DNA from: JAPOUP01 sp965201085
GTDB taxonomy: Bacteria; Pseudomonadota; Alphaproteobacteria; Rhodobacterales; Rhodobacteraceae
Reading direction: 5' to 3'
Length of the DNA: 64,000 nucleotides
NCBI GenBank assembly: GCA_965201085.1
Contig: CBDAVS010000025.1
Span: 744,001 to 808,000, forward strand
Position numbers and translations under genes: made by a program. The notes under the pieces are model-generated. The model saw only the letters and a program-made list of their open reading frames with translations. It was not told the origin of the DNA and made no database searches. This document shows positions 7,352 through 16,729 of this stretch, in pieces (within the stretch, counting starts at the first letter, position 1; every line of letters begins with the position of its first letter).

Positions 7352-9133
7352 TAGTGTCTGCCAGAAAACCCCGTGTTTTTCGGGGGATCGGGCCGAATCC
7401 GGCGGATTCCGGCTTCACGGGGCCGTGGCCGGGCCCATCGGGGCGCCGCCCGGGGCTTCGACGGGACGGTCGGTGGCGGGACCATATGGTGAACATCCGG
7501 GCCTCCACCGGCCCGCGGGCACGCCGGTCCGGGCCCCGCAGCGGCGGGACCTTCCATGGGCCGGTTCATCGGTGGACGCCCCGGTCAGGCGGCGGCGGGG
7601 AGCACGGGGCGCTCCCTCGCCGGCGGCATCAGGCCGGGGCGGTGGACGTTCGCGGCCGGCACCGCCAGCGCCACGGCGCCGGCGAAACCCTTCTTTCCGT
7701 GGCCGCCGACGCGGTCCAGACCGCGGTGCTCCAGGTTGCTGATGGCCGACCCGCCGGCGGCGTGGGCGCGCCGCGCCCCGCGGAACGCCTCCCCGCTTTC
7801 CCGGACGCGGTCCGCCTTCGACAGCCTCCCTTTCCGCGGCATGGCGTCGGCTCCAGCATCCCGGCAGGCCCCGACCGGTCCGGGGGGCTGTGCGGACCAC
7901 GGTCGAAGCTCACCACCGAGAGATCCGGGAACCGCGCCCGCGCCTCCCCGACCATGGGGACCGCCACGTCCAAGTCGCTCCCCTCCCACATCACCGAATG
8001 GTGCAGGAGGAACCGGTGCCGGTCCTCAGGGAGGCGGACGGGGACGCCGGGCTCCACCGGGACCCCGGCCCTGCCCTTCGATATCCAGCGCGTGTGCGGT
8101 TTGAGGATCGAGTGCACCTTCCCGCGGTGCGGGATCGTCCCTACCTTCAGGATCCGCCGTCCGGTCAGGTCCGCCCGGGGCCTGACATGGCCGATGAAGC
8201 CCCGGATACTGTCCGATGGGCCCGGGATACCCAACCTGCCGTCGACCTCCGCGCGGCCCGCCTCCGCCCTGTCCGCCAGCTTCGGCGCCAGCCGGAGCGG
8301 CGCCTCCACGTCCCCCGGGCGCGGGTTGGCGAGCCGTGGCCACCCGGAGGTAGCCTTTCCGGAGCTTCCTGCACAGATGTTCCTTCCGCCGCCAGCCGCG
8401 CGGCCCCGGCCCCCCGCAGGTCCGGGACACGTCCCGGACCATGCACCGCGCCGCGTCCATCGGCAGGCTGCGGCCGGTCGGATGATGCACGTCGGTCCCG
8501 GCCACGAAGGAATGACGGCGGCCGCGCGACGCGGCGCCAGGCTTTTCCGCCGCCACCCTGTGGCCCCTCTCCACGACCGTCCTTCCGACCTCGGCGGGAA
8601 GCTCCGGCGAGGGGAGCGACACGCTGTCAACCAGACGCCGGTATCCGTATCCGTCCCCGTCCCATGATCCGTGGCCCGGCCTCCGGCCTTCGCCGGATCG
8701 TACAGTGCCCGTTCGCCAGGTCCTGAAGCCGGTCGAAACCGCACCCGGGACCCTGCCTGACCACGCGGGGCACCGAGATGGTCAACGGCTCCATCCCCGG
8801 CCCGCCGGCCCGGCGGCTCTTTCCGGGAAGCACCATCCTGCCCGGAAGCCCGGACAGCCGCTTTCGGGTCCCTTCGTCGCTGCAGGGGTCCTGGAGGCCG
8901 ATCAGGATCGCCGGGATGTCGTCCCTCGATTTCACGGTCGGCCTGATCCTCCTGATGTCGGGGGCGCCGGGCCGCCGCCGGGTGTCGTGGACCCTGCGCA
9001 TGGGGGCCTCCCGAGGGGAGGACTGCCGGACTCCGCGGCATACCCTGACCGCCATATCCGGTGAAACCCCGCAAGGCGGATTCCGTCATTTACCGCGAAA
9101 ACCCGCAGCTTGGCAGTTTTCTGGCGGACACTA
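7352..9133 (-). mobile_element. ISNCY-type insertion sequence (decayed, full length)
   Basis: About 1.78 kb. The terminal inverted repeats are TAGTGTCTGCCAGAAAA at 7352 and its near complement TTTTCTGGCGGACACTA ending at 9133. CTAG is present at both borders. The transposase is on the minus strand and is broken by several frameshifts. Related ends occur at 1-148 / 1526-1569 and at 44049-45153. The family name rests on remembered motif similarity and should be checked. Confidence 0.75.
7623..9055 (-). pseudogene. ISNCY-type transposase, multiply frameshifted
   Basis: Coding segments in different minus-strand frames make up one protein, in order. First comes an N-terminal DNA-binding part from 9055 (MRRVHDTRR, then EPLTISVPRVVRQG). 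Then a segment at about 8620-8350 (GRTVVERGHRVA, FVAGTDVHHPTGRS, RDVSRTCGGPGPRGWRRK). Then a segment at about 8350-7900 (RGFIGHVRPRADLTGRRILK, GKVHSILKPHTRWISKG, VMWEGSDLDVAVPM, FSFDRG-like SVVSFDRGPHSP). The end (PRKGRLSKADRVRESGEAF, SAISNLEHRGLDR) is in another frame. At least three frameshifts are needed, so it is non-functional. Confidence 0.7.
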
Positions 9134-9767
9134 GGTATCGAGGGTGGGCTTTCGCGGTTCCAGGCACAGTTATTCCCGGGGCGGTCATCAGGTTTCCGCC
9201 AGGCCGCCCGGACCGACCCTCTCGGAGATTTATCCAGCAGGTGAACATGCTGAGAGGGTGGGATCTGTGGATTTCGTTCACGTCCAGAAACTTTGCATCC
9301 TCGCTGGCCTGCAAAGAAGCCGGATCGCTTTTTGGGCCATTCGAAACCAGAGCGGCCGGGAAGGACAATTCAACCTCCGGCGAATGGAAGAGTCGCGGAC
9401 GTGGTCAAAAACCCGGCCTACGCCGGTATGGCGTGACCCTCGATGACAAAGCGTCGGGCGATCTGGATCCACAGGATCCACAATGTCAGGAATACGGCAA
9501 TGGACGGCTCATTTGAACAGAATACGGGTTGAGGCCAACGTCGCGCAGCCAAACATAACTCAATTCGATGAGGCTCCTGAAGCAGAAAAGGATTTCCAGC
9601 CAGATGATCGAGGCCACCCCGATCGGGCAAACGGCTTGATCCACGAACTCGGTAGCGGTAGGCAGTCAATGGACAGATCATGCGATTTCCGTAGTCGGAT
9701 GGCCTCCGACCCCCGGTGGTTGCGCGTCTGCGCCGATGTCCGACGGCAATGGGACTGGAATGATTTT
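9134..9767. other. 634-bp stretch without a confident gene
   Basis: I see no complete gene. On the minus strand two adjoining frames between about 9650 and 9420 give hydrophobic, membrane-like peptides (SIIWLEILFCFRSLIELSYV; then IAVFLTLWILWIQIARRFVI) that could be one frameshifted membrane-protein remnant. On the plus strand, VVKNPAYAGM near 9403 is reminiscent of serine-recombinase linker segments. Both readings are weak. Confidence 0.25.
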
Positions 9768-10082
9768 ATGGCGGAATGGATCCAGGCATGTTCCGTTGAC
9801 GATATCGAGGTCGAAGACCTGATTCGCTTCGATCACGGTGACCTCACCTTCGCCGTCTATCGCTCACCCGACGATGAATTCTTTTGTACCGATGGGCTGT
9901 GTACCCATGAAAACGTGCACCTGGCCGACGGACTTGTGATGGATTACATCATCGAATGTCCAAAACATAACGGTCAGTTCGACTACCGCACCGGTCAACC
10001 GAAAAGATCGCCGGTCTGCGAAGCGCTCGGAACCTATCAGGTGAAGATCGAAGACGGCTATATCTATATCCATTTGGACTGA
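9768..10082 (+). CDS. Rieske [2Fe-2S] ferredoxin-like protein
   Basis: This is a 104-residue small Rieske protein of the kind that feeds electrons to non-haem iron oxygenases or desaturases. The two cluster-binding motifs are C-T-H in TDGLCTHENVHLADG and C-P-K-H in IIECPKHNGQFDYRTG, giving the Cys-X-His ... Cys-X2-His ligands. The C-terminal LGTYQVKIEDGYIYIHL completes the fold. I chose ATG 9768 because the domain starts right there (MAEWIQACSVDDI); upstream sequence in the frame looks non-coding. No oxygenase or reductase partner is adjacent, so the electron acceptor is unknown. The upstream partner may have been lost in the decayed 9.1-9.7 kb stretch, which is speculation. Confidence 0.85.
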   Translation: MAEWIQACSVDDIEVEDLIRFDHGDLTFAVYRSPDDEFFCTDGLCTHENVHLADGLVMDYIIECPKHNGQFDYRTGQPKRSPVCEALGTYQVKIEDGYIYIHLD

Positions 10083-10176
10083 ATTCCGGATCGGAACCGC
10101 ATGCCGGGCAGGTCAGAACGGCCTCCGCGGCGGGTATGAGCGAAGGGTTGATGCGATCCCGGCGAGCGGCGTAATC

Positions 10177-13100
10177 TCATCTTCCAAGGAACCAACTGTA
10201 GGTCGCCGGGACGAGCAGCAGCGACAGCGGTGTCGCGAGCAGCAGGCCACCGATCATCAAGGCAGCCATGGGTTCGAACAGCGGACCGCCGAACAGCGCC
10301 ATGGGCAGAAGGCCAAGCACCGTCGTCGCGGTCGTCAGCGCAATGGGTTTGAGCCGCTTTCGCGCCGCGTTTTCGATAGCCTTCGGGACCTCGCTGAACT
10401 CGCGTTCGATGTCAATCTGGTCTATCAGAACGATCGCGTTGTTGATGATGATGCCGATAAGGGAAATCAGCCCAAGAATCGCAAATAACGACAGCGGCTG
10501 TCCGGTCAGGGCCAGTCCGAGGGGTGCGCCGGCAAGAACCAGCGGTACCGTCATCAACGTCAGCAGAACCCGGCGGACAGAGTTGAACTGAAACGTCAGC
10601 GCGACGAGCATGACAAGAAGAGCGTAGGGGAGACCTGCCGCCAGCCCGCTATAGGCTTCGGCGCTGCGTTCGGTCTCGCCGCCGACCGTCAGGCGATAGC
10701 CGGGGCCAAGCCGCTCGACTATCGCATCAAGTCCAGTCCGCAGTTCGCCAAGCAGCTCGCTGGCGGTAAACTGCGACGATTTCCCTTCGATGATAATTCG
10801 CCGCTCCTGATTGTGCCGCCGGATGACGGCAAAGTCGAAGGTCGGTCGATACCGGGCCACCTGGTCGATGGAAAGAAGTCGGCCATTGCCCTGAAGGGTC
10901 ACCGCCGCCAGATCTTCCAGGCTGTTGCGGAACACTTCATCGGCTCGCAGGACAATTGGAATCGACGTGCTACCCTCCCTGAACGTCGAATGGGTGGAAC
11001 CGGTGAAGTAGGTCTCCAGAACGTCGGAAATATCCCGGGAGGTTACGCCGAGCTCCCGCGCCTTGTTCTGGTCGATATCAACGATCACCCTGATGATCTT
11101 GTTGCCCCAGTCGCTGCCGAAGAATCCGATGCCGGGAATTTTATGGAAGAGGGCTTCGATTTCGCGGGCCGCTCCAAGCAGTGCATCTCCTTCCGGACCG
11201 CTCAGGTGAACCTCGACGATACCGCTTTCCGCACCTCCCATGGCAATGCGGGTCACCCGAAATCTCGCTGCCGGGAACTGCCCGGCAAGATGGCCTCGCG
11301 CACGCGCGGACGCTGCCGCGGCTCCAGCCGGATCGGACGCGTTGACGAGAAAGAAGGCAGAAGAGGCGATCGGCTCCGCAGGGTCTACGCCGAGATTGAA
11401 GCGAGGTCCACCATCGCCCACATATAGCGTGGTGCTCAGCACTTCGGGGTTTTCATTCGGGTCGCGGAGCCAGTCATCCACCCGCAGGGCCTCTTCAAGC
11501 GTAGCCGCCGTCGAACTGCCGTGCGGCAGATCCATGTAGACAAGATACTCCGCCCGCTCCGACAGCGGGAACATCTCATTGCGGAGACCGCCAAAGTTGA
11601 CGGCTCCGATGACCATAACTGCATAGACCGCGATCAGGACCAGTGCCGGGGAGCCGACCGCTGCCCGGACCAGCCGCCCGTAGACCTGAACGGCGAATCC
11701 ATCCTGATCGACGCTCTTCGATATCACGGGCGCTTTGGGTTCCCTCAGCAGGACCGTGGCCAGGTAGGGCAGGAAATAGTGCGCCGAGAGCCAGGACCCG
11801 AGGAGCATGAGACAGACCACGGCGCCAAGCGAGAAGGCAAAGTCTCCGGAGACACCATCCAGCAGAAACATTGGAATGAACGAAGAGGCTGTGGTCAGCG
11901 ATGCGACGGCAAGCGGGACGACAAACTGGCGTCCTGCCGCAAGAGCGGCCGCCCGCGCGGTATCGCCGATTTGCAGACGACGCTGTATGTCTTCGACGAT
12001 GACGACACCGTTGTCGACCAGAAGGCCAAGAGAGATGATCACGCCAGCAATGGAGACCTGTTCGATCGAGACTCCAGCAAACTGCATTCCCAGGAGCGTG
12101 AACATCACCGTGAAGGGTACGATGGTCGCTGTCGCCAGCGCAGGTCGCAGACCGGCAAACAGAATCAGAACCACAACCACGGTTGCGAAGGTCTGCACCA
12201 CATTTAACAGGGCGCCGTTTATCGCTGTAGTGACCTCAGTTTCCTGATCTGTGGAGAACCGAAAGGATATTCCGATGGGCTGTGTCCGCTCGAACAGCCT
12301 GACTTCACGTCGGAGCTCGCGCCCGACCACCTGTAAGTCATGGGCGGAGTCCATCTCGGTGGCGACAATGACGGCTGGCTCGCCATTGAAGAATACGGGC
12401 TTAACCGACGGATCAACATATCCACGCCGGACCGTCAGGACCTCGTCCAGACGGATCAGGCTATCGGTGCCCGCAACCCGGGTCTGAAGCCCGCCGATCT
12501 CCTCGACCGTGGTCAGATCGCCGTTCGCCTCAAGCGTCAGCGTCACCCCGGCCGCGTCAAGCTGACCGGCGGGAAGGACCACGTTCTGGGCCGTGAGGTC
12601 CGCCAGAAGCTGATTGATCTGCACGCCAACAGCGGCCAAGCGCCGGCTGTCTATCTCAAGATAGATCTGTTCCTTCTGCCCGCCCAGGAGAGAGATCGTC
12701 GTGATTCCGTCGACCCGGTAGAGATGGGTCCTGAGATCCTCGGCGATGTCATGGATTTCGCGATAGCTGAATCCGTCACCGGTTACGGCGACCGTCGCTA
12801 TGGCGACATCGGCGAAATCGGTGCTCACGAACGGTCCGGCCGCCCCTTCGGGCAGCGTGACGGTCGCCATGCGGTTTCTGATGTCCTGAAAAACCTGATC
12901 CAGTCCGGCGTTTGGTACGGAACTGGAGACTTCGAGCGTGAGGACCGCACTGCCGGTCGTGATCCGGGTTGTTATGTCCTCGACTTCAGGAATCTCGCGC
13001 GCGGCGCGCTCCAGGGGGACAGCGATCAGGTCTTCGACCCGCTCGGGAGAGAGACCTTCAAAGGAGGCGCTGACTCTTGGTGACCTCGCGTTGATTTCCG

Positions 13101-13215
13101 GATCCTCACGCTTGGGAAGCGTGTGGAATGACAGAAGGCCCGCGGCCATGACGGCGATCATGGCCAGAACCGTCAGTCGCGACCTGCTGAGGGCAAAGCG
13201 TGAGAGAAAGTCCAT
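10177..13215 (-). CDS. RND-family efflux permease (AcrB/HAE-like)
   Basis: This 1012-residue inner-membrane proton/drug antiporter subunit has the usual length and layout. There is one N-terminal membrane helix (LTVLAMIAVMAAGLLSF), a periplasmic porter domain (PRVSASFEGLSPERVEDLIA), six helices from about residue 330, a second porter/docking domain and a C-terminal helix bundle (NNAIVLIDQIDIE). The TM4 motif is VDNGVVIVED rather than the VDD form of AcrB, a variant common in related pumps. I start at ATG 13215 (MDFLSRFALSRSR) instead of a TTG nine bases upstream. It lies 5 nt after the adaptor gene stop, so the two form one operon. No outer-membrane channel gene is present nearby. Substrate unknown. 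Confidence 0.93.
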   Translation of the reverse strand: MDFLSRFALSRSRLTVLAMIAVMAAGLLSFHTLPKREDPEINARSPRVSASFEGLSPERVEDLIAVPLERAAREIPEVEDITTRITTGSAVLTLEVSSSVPNAGLDQVFQDIRNRMATVTLPEGAAGPFVSTDFADVAIATVAVTGDGFSYREIHDIAEDLRTHLYRVDGITTISLLGGQKEQIYLEIDSRRLAAVGVQINQLLADLTAQNVVLPAGQLDAAGVTLTLEANGDLTTVEEIGGLQTRVAGTDSLIRLDEVLTVRRGYVDPSVKPVFFNGEPAVIVATEMDSAHDLQVVGRELRREVRLFERTQPIGISFRFSTDQETEVTTAINGALLNVVQTFATVVVVLILFAGLRPALATATIVPFTVMFTLLGMQFAGVSIEQVSIAGVIISLGLLVDNGVVIVEDIQRRLQIGDTARAAALAAGRQFVVPLAVASLTTASSFIPMFLLDGVSGDFAFSLGAVVCLMLLGSWLSAHYFLPYLATVLLREPKAPVISKSVDQDGFAVQVYGRLVRAAVGSPALVLIAVYAVMVIGAVNFGGLRNEMFPLSERAEYLVYMDLPHGSSTAATLEEALRVDDWLRDPNENPEVLSTTLYVGDGGPRFNLGVDPAEPIASSAFFLVNASDPAGAAAASARARGHLAGQFPAARFRVTRIAMGGAESGIVEVHLSGPEGDALLGAAREIEALFHKIPGIGFFGSDWGNKIIRVIVDIDQNKARELGVTSRDISDVLETYFTGSTHSTFREGSTSIPIVLRADEVFRNSLEDLAAVTLQGNGRLLSIDQVARYRPTFDFAVIRRHNQERRIIIEGKSSQFTASELLGELRTGLDAIVERLGPGYRLTVGGETERSAEAYSGLAAGLPYALLVMLVALTFQFNSVRRVLLTLMTVPLVLAGAPLGLALTGQPLSLFAILGLISLIGIIINNAIVLIDQIDIEREFSEVPKAIENAARKRLKPIALTTATTVLGLLPMALFGGPLFEPMAALMIGGLLLATPLSLLLVPATYSWFLGR

Positions 13216-13220
13216 GGCGA

Positions 13221-14339
13221 TCAATCGTCCAGCAGCCGGACAGCCATGCCCTCGAACAGAAAGCTGACTCCCGCTGTCGCCACCCTATCACCGGGGCTCA
13301 GGCCATCCAGAACGAGAATCCGGTTATCCCGAACTCCGCCTATCCTGACCTCACGTCGCCGTACTGTGGATGAGTCCGCGTCATACAGGAAAACGAAGCC
13401 CGTAAAGGGGGCGTTGTCCTCACGCGGTTCGCCCCCAAGGTCGGCATCAAGTGCGGTAACCGGTATGAGAAGCCCGGGCATCGGCGCGACCCGCAGGTTG
13501 ACCGTAACCTCCGCGGCCATGCCCGCCAGGACATCGGGACCCGTATCGGTGAGAGTGACCACCAGTGGAAACGACGATACGGTTTCGGCCCAGGTCCCGA
13601 TCTCGGTCACCACGCCCGGCAGAACCTGATCGGGCCGGTCCGCGAGGCGCACCTCGACGGGCGAGCCCACGACCAGTTGACTGCTGATGTCAAAACTGGC
13701 CGTGAAGCGGATTTCAAAACGATCGGATCGATAGAGGGTTGCGATGGGGCTCCCCGCAGCGATGCTGGCAAAGCCCGTCGCGTCTACCGAGCCGATGGTT
13801 CCGTCATGGGGAGCGTACAGAACCGTGTCATCAAGGCTGTTCCGGGCCGATTCAAGCGAGGCCACGGCCTGAAGATAGGCCTGCTCGTTCGAGACCGCCT
13901 GGGTTCGCAATGTGTCGACGGCCGCCCGAGTGACGATGCCCCGTTCCAGAAGCTGTTCCTGCCGGACAAGATCCTGCGCCGTGTTCTCGGCGGCGGCACG
14001 GGCCTGTTCCACCGCCGCCTCGGCTGCGGAAATCTGGATAAGAAGAGCGGAATCGTCGAGTTCGGCGATCACCTGATCCGCCTTGACTGACATGCCGACA
14101 GCGAGATCCAGGGCTTCCAGCCGGCCGGGGATATCAAATGAAAGGGCGGTGAGTTCGGCAGGCTGCAGCACGCCGGGAAAGCGCCGGGAAACCTCGGCTT
14201 TCCGCTCGACCACGGTGACCGTCCGAAGACCACGGACAGGCGCTTCCACTTCCTCTTCGGCCTCCGGCCATAGGCTTAACGCCAATGTCAGAGCCAGAAT
14301 CGCCGCCACAGCCGAAGCAAGCCAGTAATTCAGTTTCAT
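13221..14339 (-). CDS. RND efflux periplasmic adaptor (membrane fusion protein)
   Basis: This 372-residue HlyD/AcrA-type adaptor would bridge the RND pump to an outer-membrane channel. An N-terminal signal-anchor (WLASAVAAILALTLALSLW, residues 5-23) is followed by the first half of the lipoyl domain (FPGVLQPAELTALSFDIPGRL). A long coiled-coil hairpin follows (about residues 95-165, rich in A/E/Q/R), then the second lipoyl half (DGTIGSVDATGFASIAAGSP), a beta-barrel and a membrane-proximal domain (FVFLYDADSSTVRRREVRIG, GDRVATAGVSFL). It is the first gene of the two-gene operon and its ATG at 14339 is the only sensible start. No regulator is adjacent. Confidence 0.92.
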   Translation of the reverse strand: MKLNYWLASAVAAILALTLALSLWPEAEEEVEAPVRGLRTVTVVERKAEVSRRFPGVLQPAELTALSFDIPGRLEALDLAVGMSVKADQVIAELDDSALLIQISAAEAAVEQARAAAENTAQDLVRQEQLLERGIVTRAAVDTLRTQAVSNEQAYLQAVASLESARNSLDDTVLYAPHDGTIGSVDATGFASIAAGSPIATLYRSDRFEIRFTASFDISSQLVVGSPVEVRLADRPDQVLPGVVTEIGTWAETVSSFPLVVTLTDTGPDVLAGMAAEVTVNLRVAPMPGLLIPVTALDADLGGEPREDNAPFTGFVFLYDADSSTVRRREVRIGGVRDNRILVLDGLSPGDRVATAGVSFLFEGMAVRLLDD

Positions 14340-14501
14340 GCTTTCATCCCTGTTCGTGCCCGTTTACAAGCATCCTTCTCGCGGTACCCATAGCAAAAAC
14401 CGGCGGGCATCGGGACGACGAGCTCCGTGCTACCGGGCTCCATAGACCCGCTCCGTAACCGACTGCGGCAGGTTCGCCCATGCGGCGCGGCCCGCACGGG
14501 G
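14340..14501. other. Intergenic region upstream of the efflux operon
   Basis: This 162-bp gap between two minus-strand genes should hold the promoter of the efflux operon. I could not pick out a convincing -35/-10 pair or operator. Confidence 0.3.
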
Positions 14502-15698
14502 CTATCTCAGCCAGTCCGGCGCGAATTCAATGTCGCGCGCGCCGACGAATTCTCCGGTCCGCTCCAGCGCAGACCGCAGACGGCCAAGACGCGTCCGGCC
14601 CATCCCTATATTTGCCTCGGGCCAGAACGCACGCATATGCAGGGCCTGACGTCCACGGTCATACCGCATATCGCTCCGTCCGATCATGCGGCTGCCTTCC
14701 ATAACCGGGAACACGTAGTAACCATATTCCCGCTTGGCTTCAGGTATGAAAACCTCGATCCGGTAGCGGAAGCCGAACAGGCGCTCCGCCCGCTTCCGGT
14801 CACGTAGGCACGGATCGAACGGGCTGAGAACCCGAATCCGGCCCGATGGTCCCGGGACATCCCTAGCGAGAGTCCCGGGGGCCGCGAAGCTTCGGCGCAC
14901 ATCTCCCCCGTTCAATTCAATATCAACCTCGACAAGGCGTCTATCGGCCAGATTCCGGGCACACCATTCCCTGGCTTCCGAAGGTGATACCAGATCCCAG
15001 AATGCCGCGATCTCGCCGGATGTGGCGAACCCAAGACGCTCCAAAGCCGCGCTGCAGGCCCAGTCAACCGTCTCGGCCGTGTCGCAGCGCCTCGAGGTCA
15101 GCCGGTCAGGCAGTACGCGTTCCGTCAGATCGTAGCATTTACGGAATCCTTCGCGTCTGGTCACCATCAGAACGCCTGTCCGCCACAGGAATTCCAGCGC
15201 GGCCTTGGAAGGATGCCAATCCCACCAGCCACCCGCCGAGCGGACACCCCCGTCCCTGAAATCGGACGAGCATACCGGTCCGTGATCCGAAACCAGCCGC
15301 ATCACTTCGGAAATCCGCTCCTCAAACCCGTGACGCCCCCACTTCTTCCAGCGCCGACGCAGAAAGTCCCTGTCGCGGTCGAAACGCAGGCGCCAATGCG
15401 GAAAGAACTCCGTCGGAATGATCGCGGCATCATGGGTCCAGTGCTCGAACAGCGTTCTGTCTCGTTCCAGAGGTTTACGAAGGTTACCCGGGCGATAGCC
15501 CTGACGGCGCGAATGGAGAATCATGTCATGCGCCCGCGCAACTGTATTGATGCTGTCGACCTGCACGAATCCAAGCCGTTCGACCAGATCAGGGACGGCC
15601 CTTCCCGCGACCCTGCCAAATGTCGGCCGCAGCAGCGCGTGGCGATCAAGAAACACCCGCCTTGCCAGTGAATTGGATATCAGAGGCCGGGCCGTCAC
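14502..15698 (-). CDS. YcaQ/AlkZ-like winged-helix DNA glycosylase family protein
   Basis: This 398-residue protein has the HTH_42 (YcaQ/AlkZ) architecture: tandem winged helices and a C-terminal beta-barrel. The diagnostic stretch is RLGFVQVDSINTVARAHDMI, in which the Q-x-D pair matches the catalytic motif of crosslink-unhooking glycosylases (family knowledge). Other family blocks are YRPGNLRKPLERDRTLFEHW and IIPTEFFPHWRLR. C-terminal blocks are SPFDPCLRDRKRAERLFGF and REYGYYVFPVMEGSRMIGR. The start is a GTG at 15698 that overlaps the stop of the upstream dehydrogenase gene by 4 nt, implying translational coupling. The likely role is repair of alkylated or interstrand-crosslinked DNA. Its link to sugar-acid genes is probably only operonic. 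Confidence 0.85.
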   Translation of the reverse strand: MTARPLISNSLARRVFLDRHALLRPTFGRVAGRAVPDLVERLGFVQVDSINTVARAHDMILHSRRQGYRPGNLRKPLERDRTLFEHWTHDAAIIPTEFFPHWRLRFDRDRDFLRRRWKKWGRHGFEERISEVMRLVSDHGPVCSSDFRDGGVRSAGGWWDWHPSKAALEFLWRTGVLMVTRREGFRKCYDLTERVLPDRLTSRRCDTAETVDWACSAALERLGFATSGEIAAFWDLVSPSEAREWCARNLADRRLVEVDIELNGGDVRRSFAAPGTLARDVPGPSGRIRVLSPFDPCLRDRKRAERLFGFRYRIEVFIPEAKREYGYYVFPVMEGSRMIGRSDMRYDRGRQALHMRAFWPEANIGMGRTRLGRLRSALERTGEFVGARDIEFAPDWLR

Positions 15699-16729
15699 GA
15701 GGTGAACTCAAGCTGCACTTTCATTGACCGGCTGCGGTCTGTGGCAAGCTCGAACGCGTCCGCTGCCCGTTCCAGCGGCAGGGTCGCGGTTATCAGAGGC
15801 TTCAGGTCAACCAGTCCCCTGCGCATCAGAGCCACGGCGGTGAAGAACTCCTCATGGAACCGGAACGAACCGCGCATCCGCAGTTCCTTCGTGGTAACGG
15901 CCATCATCGGCACCGCCATATCACCGCCCAGCCCAAGCTGGACAAGCGATCCCCCCGGTCGCAGGCAGTCAATCGCCGTCAGAAGCGCGGATTCGGAACC
16001 CGAACATTCAAAGGCAACGTCGCATCGCCCCCTACCTTCCGCATAGGCACCTAGCTCACCGGCATCGACCCCGACATTTATGGTCCTGTCCGCACCGACC
16101 GCAGTCGCCGTCCGGAGCGCGAAATCGGAAAGATCCGTCGCGATCACGGTTTCGGCTCCGGCACGCCTGGCGCAGATGACCGTGATGGCTCCGATAGGTC
16201 CGCAACCTGTCACGATCACCGCTTTCCCCAAGAGCGATCCTGCGCTCCCCACGGCGCGCAGGCACACCGCCAGAGGTTCAGCCATCGCGGCCTCGCCGAA
16301 CGACAATCCGCTCGCATCGGCGCATTGAGCCGCGCCGACCATCATGAATTGCCGGAACGCTCCCTGGATATGCGGAAACGGCATGGCGGATCCATAGAAC
16401 CGCATGTTCAGGCACTGATTGGGTTGCCCACCCACGCAGAGGCGGCAGCTTCGGCACGGGCGCGAAGGCGAGATGGCGACCTGCTGGCCCTCGGAAAGCC
16501 AGGGAATTCCGTCGCCGATGGAAACGATCCGACCGGCCACCTCGTGACCCAGCACCATCGGTTCACGCAGCCGCACCGAACCGAATCCTCCATGGCGGTA
16601 GTAATGCAGATCGGATCCGCAGATGCCGCCGACGCCGACCTCCACAAGAGCCTCTCCCGGTCCAGGACCGGATACCGCACGTTCCTCGATACGCAGGTCT
16701 CCGGGCCCGTGCAGAACCACCGCCCTCAT
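15695..16729 (-). CDS. idnD: L-idonate 5-dehydrogenase-like zinc alcohol dehydrogenase
   Basis: This 344-residue medium-chain dehydrogenase would oxidise L-idonate to 5-ketogluconate with NAD(P)+. The catalytic zinc segment is GGICGSDLHYYRHGGFGSVR and the GHEVAGRI glutamate block follows. The structural-zinc cysteines are in SRPCRSCRLCVGGQPNQC. The cofactor fold is VIVTGCGPIGAITVICARRA with an aspartate (ATDLSDF) at the end of the second strand, which favours NAD. Substrate is inferred from similarity plus the adjacent gluconate 5-dehydrogenase and gluconokinase remains. Other polyol dehydrogenases are possible. ATG 16729 overlaps the upstream gene stop by 4 nt. Confidence 0.82.
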   Translation of the reverse strand: MRAVVLHGPGDLRIEERAVSGPGPGEALVEVGVGGICGSDLHYYRHGGFGSVRLREPMVLGHEVAGRIVSIGDGIPWLSEGQQVAISPSRPCRSCRLCVGGQPNQCLNMRFYGSAMPFPHIQGAFRQFMMVGAAQCADASGLSFGEAAMAEPLAVCLRAVGSAGSLLGKAVIVTGCGPIGAITVICARRAGAETVIATDLSDFALRTATAVGADRTINVGVDAGELGAYAEGRGRCDVAFECSGSESALLTAIDCLRPGGSLVQLGLGGDMAVPMMAVTTKELRMRGSFRFHEEFFTAVALMRRGLVDLKPLITATLPLERAADAFELATDRSRSMKVQLEFTS